Positions 14,079-28,300 of a DNA stretch of 64,000 bases are shown in pieces. The position numbers were made by a program, and so were the translations under genes. Origin of the DNA: Chromobotia macracanthus (taxonomy: Eukaryota; Chordata; Actinopteri; Cypriniformes; Botiidae). The notes under the pieces were generated by a model. That model was not told the origin of the DNA, did not search any database, and saw only the letters and a list, made by a program, of their open reading frames with translations. Position 1 is the first letter of the stretch, and every line of letters starts with the position of its first letter. The stretch covers positions 7,310,501-7,374,500 of the forward strand of contig JAZGTH010000062.1 in assembly GCA_036877525.1 (NCBI GenBank), written 5' to 3'.

Positions 14079-16305
14079 CTAGATAGGTCACTATTAATTA
14101 TTGGTATGGTAAATAAATATTGTCTGAATTTTCAATCTTGGGTGAATTATTCCTTTAAAGCATTTATGGGATGACTGATAAATTTGGAATTTGCTCTGTT
14201 TATCCTGTGTGTCTAAGCACTGAAACACTGGACAAGCAGAAATCTGATTGAGGCCAGAACACAGCGAAACTGTAGATCTTTCAATAGTGGATGTTTACGA
14301 AATATCAAGTATGATTGTTTCTTATTTTAAAATGTAACCCAACATTTAAATGTTTAAATGAACCGAAAGCATAAACAGCATAAACATTGTAAACCTGACA
14401 AAATAATTTAGGACAGTTACCAAAACAACAGCAAACTAACATTCCAGAAAATAACAAATGTTCAATCAAAACACATGTTGGATATTGTCCACCTTTCGTC
14501 ATTTATAATGGAGATCGTTTTTGTTTGTTTACTTTTAAAGTCACTTTTATTATTTCATTTTAACACCAATTATAATAAATAAACCACATCTGATGGGGCA
14601 CATGCAAACATTACAATCTACAACAGAAAAAGGGAAAACATTCTTAAACTGACATACAGATATTCTTTTACAAGCAGCACACGTATACTTCCTCATTGTG
14701 TTAACAGATCTGTGATTTACTTACTGTAGAGGTACTTTATAAGTACAGGTATATTTACCCATTTACATTAATGAGCTGCTGGGAACAAAAGGTTGATGTC
14801 CCTGACACTCAAAACTTTGAGGACACTGAAGTGGATTTTATATTTGTATAAAAATCCAAGCAGATCTCAAAAATCCAGGGAGGGCGATATAAAATGTGCA
14901 AGTAATGAATGAAAGACAATGAAAGATGCATTTTAACCCCTTAAACATTTCAAAGAGAATCTGTGTTAAAATAAGTGCAAGGAAATGAGTCTGTAGACCA
15001 AGGTAAGGGACAGGATAAGCAATATAATCCACCTGTGTGTGGGGACGGGGGACAATCGTATCTTGTGCTGTACAATAACTGCCCCATTTATAAAGGGCAT
15101 GTTTCGAATCCTCAAACTGAGACCTCATTGCCATATCTTCCTCAATCTATCAATCAAAGCTCAGTGTGACTATCAGCAAAGACGGTAGTGGTAGATTGTC
15201 GAGACTTAATATGACGCACAGATGAGAACTGCATATACTAAAGTTGACTCTACAAAATTAATAGAGATTATTTAACTGTTAAATGGCTGCATTTCAACGA
15301 GATGCGTCTTGAACGCGTCTTAAAGAGGGACCAAGAGCTGTGATGTCACATCTTCAAAAGATGAATCTTCAAAATGTGGCAACTGGTGATAAAACACAGT
15401 TTGGAATTTCTCACAGCGAGGAAAATCAATAACAGATGCATTTTACCGTGTGGTGTCTATATTATTATAACTTTAGTTAATAAAGAAAGTCAAGGGGAAC
15501 CAGAGAAACTCATTTTCATTAGGAACGAGGGATGAGTGGAGATGTACGCTCTCATCTTTTCCCTCTCCACGCTAGGAGAACATGTCTGGCGAACACATTG
15601 GTGACTGGGGATAAGCAGTGGGGGAAAAGAATAAAGCATGTTGTTTTGACGGGTACCATTCTATACTTGACTAAGTGCTTTTGCTCCAACAGTAATTAAA
15701 TTTGCAGCCAAGCTTAAGGACTTCAGCTTCACTTGCTTTAAGAGGGAGAAGAGTGTGTGTGGGATTGAAAGCTGAAGCAGGGCATGTTAAAACCAGATGA
15801 GAGGGGAAATCACAAAGACAGTCATTTTCCAAGGAAAAAAAATTGTCGTTTTTGTTCAGTGCATTTTCTTCTGTGGGCCACGACTGTGTCCAGATATAAG
15901 ACGATCCTGAAATAGGATAAATTTGTTAAACGTCTGTCAAATTATGGAAAAAAAAGCATTTAATGCTAAAATATGGGTTTAATCGCTTAATCTTCATGTC
16001 ATTTGTAGCCCTTGATCACTGGATACAGATTTCTGAAGTAACTTTAGAGGGACTGCATTCAGTAAGAGCATTTTCTAGCTGATTAAATATTTTCTGACAC
16101 ATTTTCAGAACAGAAGTGTTTTTCCAAGTCTGAAAAATTAAAACTTTCCCTGATATGTCACGTTTTCCACAAAAAAAGAAACCTTGCAAATTCTAAACTT
16201 TTGAATATTTAATTAGTAACATGAAGACATATTTCCATTGTTTTGTGTTTGTTCTCTCTACAATTTGTCTGTACCCATGTAGTGAAAATACATCCACCTA
16301 CTGGT

Positions 16306-16370
16306 TTATTTCTCTTTGTGAAGGGCTTCAATGAAAGCTTCAAGTTTCTCCTGAATTTCTCGCACTTTTT
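16306..16370 (-). CDS. opa1: opa1 terminal coding exon, 9.8 kb downstream of exon 27
   Basis: On the minus strand, the acceptor TTTAAACAG is followed by 65 nt. Joined to the single A that ends exon 27 (26141), they read KKVREIQEKLEAFIEALHKEK and a TAA stop (16308-16306). This is the conserved OPA1 C-terminal helix, and the phase (1+2) fits exactly. The intron from 26140 to 16371 is by far the longest in the gene. The stop overlaps an AATAAA hexamer (GAAATAAACC), too close to the coding sequence to be the likely poly(A) signal. The 3' UTR continues towards lower coordinates; I could not fix its end. Confidence 0.93.
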
Positions 16371-19300
16371 CTGTTTAAACAAAACACAAAAACGCACATG
16401 TAAGCAAAACACAAAAGCAGCAATGCTTCAACAAAGCACATAATCAGCGTTTCATCTCCCTCGTGCTGAAACATGTGGACTTCTCAGGTTCAAGCGTGAC
16501 TTTGGAAAAACCCCGAACCTGCAAAGGCGCACTTTCAAGTGGACTCATATGCATGGAAATATTTTAGAGTTTTCTTGCAGATGAAGTATCAGTCGTGTCA
16601 AGTGCTATTGTGGGTATGATCCCTGTCACCCAAACAGCAGATGGTGGCCACTGACAGTTCAACACTGAAAGGTATGTGCGGTTGAGGAGCAGATGATGAA
16701 GAGGTGGTGTTCTATTGCACCTCCTCACCTCCGCATGCTGCTTCAAAGCCTGTCCCCTTCAGGGAGTTGTGGAGGAACTTAAAACTGTGTGAAACAGAGC
16801 AAGTTAGGGTAACCAAAAGTTACACAAACCTTCAGGATTTAGGATTTTTTATAAAAATGATCCCATTATAATTTCTTTTATTACTATAAACTGAACATTT
16901 GGGCTGTTTCACAACAGCAATAAAAATTTAGTTTCCCAGAAGCCTATTTGTTAGTCAGCTCCAGGTGGTATTGGGGAAGAGCATTCTAATTCCTCTAATT
17001 CTAATCACTCGGGTCTCGGGTCGGACCTCAGGTTTTCGGATCCAGGTGGACCCATGAAGACCTCTACTGGATAAACTACATGCATGGATGCCATTTCAAG
17101 GCACACATGCAAGTCCATTTGTGTCCTAATAGTGTGAGAACAAACAACTTAAGGTGTCATATGATAACAGGTTAACTGGGCTTTTCAAGTGGACACTGGG
17201 CAACAAGTTTGCGGCTGTAAATGAATACTGTCATCTGAAGCTTGTGCAGCCGTTTCAGGTGTTTTTGTGGTGTGGGGAATCCTTTTCATTTTTAAGATGT
17301 GGGATGAAAGACATAAGACAGTCCTTGTGGAAATCTGACATGTCTGAGGTCTGAAATCCAACACACATAAAAACACACAAACTTTTACAAATACCCTGGA
17401 AACCTAAGCCTGGAAACATGATCAGTAGCCTTAGCACACACATGCATAAACCCCTGTACCCATCGACGATATAAAAGAGAATAATGTTAAAGGTATGTCA
17501 ATGACACAGGCCTTAAGTTTGGGTGAGGACTTCCTGACGCAGCAGGAGTGAAAGCAATAATTTCAATTTAACATTCATTGTTTCCTAGCACATTACTAGT
17601 TTTACTAATAATGAGTCCTAGCAAAATTAATAAAATGCCTTCAAACAGCACACAGTAAAAATGTTACTAGATGAATACATGTAGACTAACACTGAATCAT
17701 TTTTATGTACAGCATAGGCACCATTACAACTATGTTTATAAATATCTATAATAAACAGCATAATAAATATCTATATTTACCTCTAAAACATTTTCATATT
17801 GAAGATTTCACATTATTGTTTTGACAACACACTAAAACAGCATTGATTAAAATCCCCCAAACTTTAGTTCATACAGTACACTAACAGAGATTAAAAAACA
17901 ATGGCCACAGTTATAAATCAAGTGGCTGTGCTAGCAGCTACAACACAGTGGAGGGCAACTGCAAAATCCATAAAACTGTTAAACTCAACAAATGTACGAT
18001 TTTATCCAATGAAGACTTAAAAAACAATGGATGGCTGAGGATGGTGTGAACTTGTGTGTATATTGGCTTAGTGTGTGGGAAAAGACTGTGAGAAACAGAT
18101 ATTTATTCCTGTTCGCCATCTGTTTGTTCCACAGAGGAGTGCAGAATTCCAGCTAAGAAAAGGCCAAAACAAGACTTTCCTTTCAGTGCCACGGAAATGT
18201 GACAGGAGAGAAAACTGTTCCTTCCCCTGCCCGTGAGTCCGGGAATGAGATCCAAACTGTTTACCTAAGAGATGAGCTTTCGGACACATCCATTCATAGG
18301 TCTCCTCTCTTTATCTGGTCATGAACATTCCCATAATCCTTTGGTCCCTGTCCCTTTTCTGAGGTGTGATGGGTGGCTTTCTCTTTTTTCAGTATTCCTC
18401 CTCAATCCCTTCTTTGAAAGAGGCTCTTGCCTGATCTCCACATGAAATGATATCGCTTTCACTCCCGTGGGCTTCTAAGCCTCCTGGGCCAGAGCGGCAG
18501 AAGGCTGGAGAAAGCCGTTAATTGACTTGTAATTAGACTGTGAAACTGTGTGGCCACACAGGACAGAAGAACAAGGAAAAAGCGAGAGTCAGAGCATGGA
18601 GGAGATTGCGGCCAAAGGAGCTGTGAGGAACTGAAGAGAAATTCAATCCTTTTAAATGCTCTTCAGTGTTTGCCATCAAGTAGCGCTACCATCAATGGGG
18701 AAAACGGTACAGAATTAAACAAATAAAATATGGCAATAGCTTTTTCAACAGCTCATGTTTCCCATCATTTCTTTCCAAAGAGACTGCTGAAGAAGGTTCA
18801 TGAAAGATTTGTGTGATTTTAGTTGTGAACTTCAGGATAAAGTGACTGATAAGTAGTAATATGACAGAAGCCTTTGAAATGTTAAGATCCAAGATGAAGC
18901 TCCTAAAGCAACAAGCAGACAACAAGAGGCCCTTGAGTATCCCTGCCTGCTGTCCTCAATGGTAGATGCTCCTGTATGAATTTCAGAGAAATAAAGTACA
19001 AAGGTAATGCATAAACAGCAGCCCCACAGATCAGTTCTTCAAAATATCTCTATGACCATATGTGCTGTCACTTCATGTCTAGTAGAACTTCTTTCAATTT
19101 CCCCCCAGGCTGCCTGTGTGAGAGGCTCTTCCTTATGAGGGTTATGCATGCAGACAGCCTCATGTCAACACAGGTGTACAGTGAACTCCTCACCTCCCCT
19201 ATGCAGCCTCCCTCCAGCCTGGACTGCAGTGGGCAAGAGACCTAAAGTGTCCCATGCTTGCTCTTACCCATAAGTCTTTGCGGCCCAAGCCGGCACATGC

Positions 19301-22300
19301 CCCAACGATGGGCACATCCATACAAATGGTAAACAAAGCCAAATTCCTTAATGCTTTAACAGGAGAAAAAGAAAGTTATCTTAACTCCACTGGAGGTAAT
19401 GTGAGGAACCCGATCCAGCTGCATGTTATGCAGATTCTGTGTCTGGCTAATGTCTGTGCCAAAATCTATCTGGGCTTTACATCCAAAGCTAATTTAATGG
19501 ATCATTACGTGGGACAACATATTTATTGATGGAGGTTGTGTAATGGTTAAAAGGGTTCAAGTTTAGGACTCTGGATTTAAAAAAGAAAAGCAAGCTTTGT
19601 TGCAGCAGTTTGAAGAATGCATTAAAATGTGTGGGAAGTAAAAATTATAGCTTCAGTAAATCCCTTCTCTTAACTATGAATTGAACAAAGACATGATAAA
19701 GAAGCTGTACTAAGTCATCCAGCGTCATCCTGACTGCCAGAAGGTGAAGCATTGCAAGCTCTCTATTTTTACTCTGTGAGAAAGAAAATGTATGGTTTTC
19801 CTATTACCTCATAGCAAACTATCTGACAGACAGATGTACAGTGCAGTGTGCAGAGATTTGAGAACAGCCCTGCAGAAGACCGACAATAGGATTTGCTTCT
19901 GCTCAGCCAAGTGTATTTGGCATCTACTAACTTTTTTATTGAAAGTATTCACAGCACAAATCCAGCCTTTTTAATGTAAGAACAAGTATCTTACATAAAA
20001 GTTACCTAACATGAAACTAGCTTTAGACGACCCAAATGACGAACCTTCTCAACTGTATTCAACAATAAAAATTTTGGCCAATTTCAACACCAATTTTGAC
20101 ATCCCCATCCCCATTTTATTTATTTTTAAATAAATGTATAATAAATAAATTTTAATGCTTAATGTTTATTAAATGTATTTTTTCTGCAAAACAATTTAAA
20201 TAAAAATCGTTTTAACCGCACTTGTTTTAAAACTATTTAAAATATTTTTACAGGGTTGCAAAAACTAATGAATGAAAATGAAATAATGAAAAAAAAGAAT
20301 AAAAATAAAACGATTCAACTAATATTCAGTTCTTTTGGACCACTTGAATTTCCAATACTTTCAGGCCCTGTTTTGCCGCTAGTTCAATTCCCACTTGTGT
20401 GAATGTCTTCCACAGGTTCTTGGAAGCAGATAAAAAGTGAGTTTATACAGTTCTCTACTAACTATTGTGTGGAATCCCAGAGTGTGCCATTCTGCTGATT
20501 GGTTGAGTGGATTTCTGATGTACATATCTTGTTCAAATATGTACTTTATATGACTAACAACACTTAAATATAAAAAAGTTCTAATTTCAATATTTTTCTC
20601 TGTTTTGTAATCAGATAAACTGACACCCTGAGGAGATGTTTCTAGAGACAAATTAAATATTATGTCCACATCAAATGGCAAGCTAAGAAAAAGCTGATTC
20701 ATTTCAACAGCTTCATATGAACAATGAGCTCAAAAGATTCTCAACATTCACAGGTAATATTTTGGTTAACTTAGCTTTTTATGAAAATCTCCCCAGCTTG
20801 ACCAACAGGACACATCACGACCAGATCACAGAATCAACAGTTACCCTAATGCACCCTAACTTTAAAATCTCCTGCTACAGATAAGCCAATAAAAGCAACA
20901 GCATACAGTCGTGGCAAAAAGAAGCCAGTGATTAGTGTGAAGAGAGAGAGTTTGTCAGACACCTTAACACAGTTAACCCCTGTGTACACAGAGGTAGGGG
21001 CAGCAACAGTACATCACAAGATGAGGAAGAAATGGAGGAGCACTTTTACCATTGAGCACCAAAACCTGGTTCCACATCATCCTTTCACAAGGCAAACTAA
21101 ATGATGCAGGGGGCGTTTTAGACCAGGAGCTTTCCTTAAGAATGTGCCTACACAACACTAGATCACAATCAGACAGACAGACAGACAGACAGACAATAGA
21201 ACCACCTTCAAGAATATTTAACAAATTACATAAAATAAACATATACAGTGGGGACCAAAACACTGACACCACTGGGATCTGGGTATAAAATCTGGGATTA
21301 AAAATCAGATTTAAACCTATTAATGACAAAAACATTTTCAAATTTTGAACTACTTTAAACAAGGAAATCACCTGATTCTGCAGCGCCCCAAAACCCCACA
21401 CCGGCCCCAGTAATTTCCTGTCACCCCATAAAAAAGTGAGAGTAACACTTGCAATATGGAAAAACAGACTTCCACACCTCATACATGTCTCAAATACCAA
21501 TTTGTGAGTTCTTGAGGGTCACTGTGGCCAATAAAAACAAACCTAAAGAAAAAGGTAGCTAGAAAAAATAAGTACTCTTGCACTTTACACATTCATTTTC
21601 CAGCAGTCAAATAAACTAAGTGGAAACTAACATCCAAGTCCATGACTGTCATAAAGACTGACAAGAGCGAGAGCAATGCAGGCTCTGAGTTGTGGTAATT
21701 GAATCAGGTCTATTGAGTAAATCAAAGACTCATAAAGCTGTCTCCTCACGTGCCTGTAGTTGCATACTAGCAATTTGGGCAGTGGTCCAGCTGAGGCGCG
21801 GTGCCACACAGCTGCCCTGCCGCTCCAAACACACAACACAACGCAGCACCCACAGGCTAAATGCAGCCATCTCACAAATCTAATCCCACACATTCCCTCT
21901 TGCACACGTGCGCATACACAATCCCCAAGTGTGAAACCGGAGCAGCTCTCTGCCTGCCTGCCTGCCTGCAAGTGAGGGCAAATCACATATCGCTCTTAAC
22001 ACCAGACTTTCCCCCGGGGTAAATTTTTTTCTCTTTGTTATGGGAAGTACCCCATCCTCCCCTAGCTCCTGATCTTCAAACAGGGAGACAGGTGAGGCCA
22101 GGGTAATGGGCTCTGCTCCCCACACCTGCAAGGAGTAATCGCCCCTCACGCCCCCCTGTGGCACCTCTGGCTCAGCCCCAGGTTCCATGAGCCCATCAAT
22201 ACATCCCTCACTTTATGAAGGGTGCTGTCAGTTTTTCCAATCCATCAAAAAGGAAAGCAGACAGGGAGCGTGTAACAACAGCTCATAGGTGATTTAAAAA

Positions 22301-25300
22301 GCATAGAGTCTGAAATCCCCCTGCTTCCTAAACCCTGCTTTTCCAATTTGCTACTGGATTGTGGAATCTTTTCTTGTTGGGTCTTGTAAGATGGGCAATG
22401 TGAGATGGACGTGGCTTGAAGACAAACTCTCAAAATAAATCGCTCTTTCTGTCTTCTATTTAGCATCATTCAGAACTTTAGAAAAACACAAGTTATACTG
22501 GACATTAAGTTGGTGAACTAAGTTCAGTCTATGATCGGATCTACCGATGTGTCATCAAAATGAACTGGTGCACAAGACGGCCTCATTCAGAGTAATGGGC
22601 TTCACTGATTTGTAAAAACTCCAAAGAGTTCTTCAGAAGTCAAACATCCGAGAAGAGCTTGTCATAACTACTGGTTTGATGATACTTCAGACTAAATGGA
22701 AGAGCAAACTAGAAGAGTATGCTTATTTTATCCAACAATGTAATTCTGGGAAGGTGAAAAATGAAGGCCAAGCTTAGACTAAGCGTGCCTATATAAGACA
22801 GACCTGAATGTAGTTGGGTTCAACTTGCAAATGCTTGCATGCTGCAGTAGCTCTCACATCATTGCATTGTATGTTCAGTAGTGTGGATTTAAAAATGTTA
22901 AAGAAACACAGCAGACTATTACTGGTAGCTAAAAGCACCATCAAAATAGCCAGAATGATAACAAACACACAAAGAAAGGATTAAGTGGCTCTGCATGTGT
23001 ACATTCCTTGCGAGTGCTCATTCATAAAGTCAGTTGGGAATCTTTGATAAAACTTTTAGCATATTAATGGAGGGATCATCTGAGTGTAGTGGACAGGAGA
23101 ATGAACAGCAGGCAAGATGTTCTGACTATTGTTTAGATGGAACTTAGGAGGTGAGCATGGTCAAAGAACATCATTCATTCTCTGGGAAAGGAAGCAAAAG
23201 CTCCAGAACCCTGGGAGCATGATGCCATCTCATGTAGGAAAAGCGGCAAGGCCAGGCAGGCCCAAAAATTCCTCTTTGCTATTTAGAAAGAAACTGTAAG
23301 TAACCAGGATTCTGTCCAGACTCATGTTCTTTGCCTATTCCTGCAGGATGTGGTGAGTAGAAGATAAAAGAAAACATTTAATGGCAAACCTGGTGCAGTT
23401 ACAAAAACGGCAGCTTTTGTGCAGCGCCATGCATCAGTATGTTACAAACCAAGTCATCTGTAAACCTCCAGTCTGACAACTAAACAATAAAGTTTTGCAG
23501 CCATGCAAAAATGCATTTGATTTACCCCCTGTACAGAACACTTAACATTATACTGTCAAAAATAAATTGGAATATTACACAAAATGGAATATTACATTAC
23601 ACCGCGTATGATTAAGCCATTATGATTCCTGTAAACTGAAGCCAAATAGGAAAACGAAAACACCCTGTTCGTTTTCCAGGTCCAACCGCACACAATGAAA
23701 CACAATGACAACAGGGCGAAAACACATGGGTCTGAAATGACTTAATTACTCTATAATAAGAAGCAGTTCATTATTAAATTAAAAACAAATAAAATTTTTC
23801 ACATTTTAATATATCAAAATATATATTTATAATAATTTACAATAATTATTTATTTAATTTGCAACAATTTAAAGTCAAATTAAGTAAAAAATTAACTGCA
23901 TTAAACTGCTAAACTGTATTAACTGCATTAAAGGCGATGTTTTAAACATGTTTCATTTTTCTCAGAAGTTAGCGTGTTAACTTCGCCAGCCCTGTTACTT
24001 GACATCATTGTCTTTCATATCTTGGCAACCATTATTAACAATCCAAGACCTGTAAAAACAGCTCACAGTTTCTTTCATAAAGACTGACAGCACCTTAATT
24101 GAGTGACCATGTGGCAGCAGCTAAAGCGCTGATGCATGCATGCATGCCCAGACTTGCTTTTATTAGCATAACAGCCCCTTCTTGGGAGGTCATGCTTCTG
24201 TTTTCCCTAAGTGCTGCTTGTCCACCAGGCAACGTCATGCTTTAAAGCACAAGAATCCATTCTAAGGGTTAGCCAATGCCAAGCACTGGGTTTAAACAGT
24301 GGGTCACTGGAACCAGTGGATATGGTCAAGCCCATCATCCTGTTTTTTATATTCCAAGAAAAGGTACAAAAGCAAAGACAGAACAAATTGAGCATTGTTA
24401 CTGGTCGAAATGGTCAGTGGTCTTGTTTGGGGTAGAAAGATGTTTCTGTCTGTCCTACAAAGTGTCATCTGTCTACTGTCTATTCAAAACAAATAAATTG
24501 CAACCTGAAGTCAGTATGAATGTGAATTTGCAAAGACTCAAGGCCTGTTCACACTTAGAACGTTAACTACATTAACATCCACACAAACAAAAAGTTGATT
24601 TTATTCTATGTAATATTGACAGTTAACATTATCATCAATCATCAGCTGAGAAACATAATTGCTATTAAAGCACTACTAATGATATTGTTTTTCTAGCAAG
24701 TGTCTTGTGTAAAATGCTGCAGGTGACCGCTTTATGTCTCAAACATTTAACAAATAGCCAAACAATTCCATTATCATTGGGACAAAATATATTTTTAATA
24801 AACATTTATTGAAAATTATAAAGTGATTTAAATGTATTTAATAGCAGCTCTATGGCCTGTTAATTATCTAAATTCAAGCACCATAGGCAGATGTGAGAAA
24901 GTAAATATTGGACCCCATTTAGCATGTTTGCTGCAGTGTATTAAAGTCACCATAAAAAAACTCAATTGGTTTGGGTAGTTACCGACTGGCTTTTATGCAC
25001 TATGGTCACACTTGCAAACACAGCAATGGCTCTTGTGCTTTGCCCTGTCCACTGAAAAAACACTAGTCAATCATCTGAAGAGAGACGGTGTATTCTTGAT
25101 AAAATCAACAGTGACCACTTTCCTCCAAGCATTTAAATGGGACTCTTAACAACCGGCTGCCCTTAGACACACAAGAAAATTCTTCAATGAAAAGCCAAGG
25201 AGGCTCTTTATGTTTCAAGCATGAGAGACAGAGACGCTGATCATTGTGTCTCGGCACACACTTAACCTGGGCGGAAGGGCCATTACCTCACTCTCAGTAA

Positions 25301-28300
25301 TCAGAGTAATGACAGCACTGAGATATATACAAGTGCACACGAGTCACGCGTTGGTGCCCGATCAAGTCTGAGCATGTCAGTCGTGCCTCCACAAATTGCT
25401 GCTTTAATCAACAGTGTTTAACAGTTACCAGCGCTGAAGACATGACAGACATCAGGTGGCACACAGCCAGGAGATCTCACACTGTCTCCCACACTGTGAG
25501 GGGCAATTAGGGGTTCAAGCCTCGACACAGGAAGGAACCGAAATAAAGGAATGAGTGTGAGGGAGACAAGAGTGTGTGGAAAGCCATCTTTACCCTGTTG
25601 AACTTATTTCACTTTAAGTTAATTAGGAGGTATGAAAGAAAAGGACACTGGGAAACAGAGTGAAACAACATTGGGAATGATCCGGAAATGATAAATACTT
25701 TCAACAAGTTTAACACATGCAAAATTAGAAATTTAAAACTTCTGGCCTTATTAAACGAAAATTTCGAATGAAATGCTGAACAGTAAATATACACAACCAG
25801 GGTTCCCACTCCTTTTGAACAATTACATTCCATTGACTTTCCAGTCATTCAAGATTAATGGTTAGGGATTCACAAAGAGCATTTTCTAGCCAAATTCCCC
25901 TACATTTCAAGCTTTACTATGACTCAACAAATGGATTCATGTAAAATCAAATACTCATGTTTTATAAATGCAACAAGAAAAAAACTTGTCAATGTCTAAG
26001 TGTCACTGTGTGTTATATTGCTCATCCATTTGAGCTGTCATTAAACTGATCTTGCTAGCAAAACAACACTGCCCTCTAGTGGCCGTGCTGTTGCTTTAGG
26101 GGCTGCACAAATGGGAAAACAGAAATAAGCATCAACTTACTGAGGTCTTCTGCCAGCTGAACCCTCCTGCCTGTGATCAGCTGGACTTTCTTCTCAGTGT
26201 CCTCACCAAAGTCCTCTAAAACTTCTTTAACATTCTTCTCTAAGCGCCGTACTGTGAAAATCCAACAAATATATGATCACTTATTTAGGTCATTTGAACA
26301 CGAAAGCTAATGCTACCAATACTCTCTAATACTGGGCCCCCTGGAGCCTGCTCAATCAGTAATGGCCCAGTTTTTTAACTTCATGCTGGCCATGAAGATC
26401 TAATCACAGTAAGGCTTGGATGTGAGAATTCATAGACGTACCTTCTGTATTGGTGAGCTGCTGCCGAAGAGTGTTGGCCGTGATGGCCAACATCCTCTGA
26501 ATCCTCCAGAACAGAACTACATCATTGCATTCAAGCTAGAACATGAAAAAAGAATTTACAATTTAATGCTTAATAATGCTTTTCTTACTGTCTTTCTTCT
26601 TTTCCTCAAGAGAAAATGTCTCTTTAATTTGTCTAAGGAAAAAGTAATACCACTAGCACATAAAAACCATTCAAATTTGGAAGTCTACCAAAATATGGTT
26701 TAAACAAGTTTAACATGATCCAATACAAACAAAACAGCTATTATATTATAACTGTCTGTTAGGTTTAAGTTATAATAATGTTATTATAATTATCAGTTAT
26801 CATAATGTTAATGCATACACTGCTAATATTGTAGGGTATTTTTACCTCAGAGTCTACAAAGTGCCTCTGGTAATAGTAGAACCCTCGCCGGCAGAGGTTA
26901 CAGTGGAGCAGAGCTTTCTGCAGGAAGTGACGTCGATAAAGCTGGTGCCATGTGTCCTTGATCTACAGCGAGTGAAATTCAAAACTGTTCCTAAAAATGT
27001 CTTCCAATCAAAAACATAACACCAAAACATGCAAGCATTGTTAGATATGATTGGCCAGGGTCTCACTGACCAGAACCGGGTCCACCTCCACTCCTCGGGC
27101 CTCCAGGTTTTTGCGCACTGTAGTGACCTCGTCATTGGCCAGGTAGGCAGCGTGATCCTCATTCAGCTTCAAAAGACGCTCCAGCTCATTCTTAGTTTCA
27201 TTACGAATGTGCTGCAGTACAGTAAGTACAAAAGCTGTGACTAATCACAGGCAGTGACAGCAAAACAGCAACCTGGACATAACAAATAAAAAAAACAGTG
27301 TAAACGAACTGTCAGTGCATGCCATTTGTCTGACCTGTTCTGATGTTCGATTTGTCCAGCTCAACCACCTCTGTTTCCAGTTTGGGCCCACCATATCTGC
27401 TATTACTGATTCAGCTGCAACACAGGAAGACATGTCATAGATTCCATATACAGACAGAGACAGAAAGAAACAGAAAAAACAAGCTAACAAATGTTTTAAA
27501 AACATACAACTGTGACTGTAGTTCATAAACAATTTCAGCAAACAAACAAACTAAAATTTTACCTTACAAACAAAAAATTTTAGTAAAACAAACATGAAAC
27601 AAATGTTGATTCATAAGTGGTCGAAGAGAGACAGACAGAAACTTCTAAGCAATTTTAATTTCTAAGTGGTGAACACACTGTCTTTAAGGCGAGACTGTAG
27701 CGTTTCCTCCATGAATTGAATAGCAGCATCCCACTGGGGCTTGTCTGTAATGGAGCGATCCTCCAGAGCGTTGTGTTGAATCACTCTCTGCACCACACAT
27801 ACATCAGTCACATTTACCAACAGCACTTAATAACCCTCATATACTTTGTTAGAAAGAAATCCACCATCTCAGGTATTGAATATTACCAAGCTATCCATGG
27901 CTCTTTCATTCCACTTGTGTCGTTTGATGCTCTCGTCCTTGACAGCTTCCTTAAGCTTGTCAAAGATGTCATCCTGGTCTTTCCCTTTGTATTCCGCCAT
28001 GAAGCGAGCAAACTCTTCTTGCAATGTCTCCCAAGCAACCTTAAAAAAAGACAGTAGATAGACAGACAGCAAATGGCTTCAGATAGATTAGAATGTTTTT
28101 GAATTCTGAACTATTTTTAAGAAGGAAATCATCTGAAAACCCTGCCAAAACTTTAAAAATTTCCTGTCACCCTATGAAAAAGTGAGAGCAATGTTTACAA
28201 TGTGGAAAAACAGACTTCCACACCTCTTACAATTTACAGCAATGCCCCACCAATAACAATCTAGCAGGAAAACCTTCCAGGGGCTTAATAAAAGCATCAG

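Larger units (their letters stand above)
1..16205. other. Gene-poor region downstream of opa1
   Basis: I see no exon chain, RNA gene or recognisable protein here. Contents are repeats (listed separately) and unique AT-rich DNA with some GC-richer islands, for example 6290-6600 and 11280-11530, that might be conserved non-coding elements. The part next to 16.3 kb should include the opa1 3' UTR. Open frames up to about 140 codons occur, but they carry no family motif or splice context. Confidence 0.6.
16371..26140 (-). other. opa1: Last intron of opa1 (about 9.8 kb)
   Basis: The intron links exon 27 to the terminal exon. No nested gene is convincing. It contains CAGA and CTGC simple repeats (21.17 and 21.95 kb), a dispersed repeat at 21338-21495, and GC-richer unique blocks (about 18380-18620 and 21700-22200). 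The minus-strand open frame of about 102 codons at 21880-22188 resembles no family I know. Confidence 0.75.

Noticed and set aside
16303..16308. AATAAA overlapping the opa1 stop as its poly(A) signal
   Set aside because: Cleavage would fall almost on the stop codon; OPA1 genes have long 3' UTRs.
20973..21500. 175-codon open frame on the minus strand
   Set aside because: It lies largely over a dispersed non-coding repeat and a CAGA array; the CLSVCLSD run is translated simple repeat.
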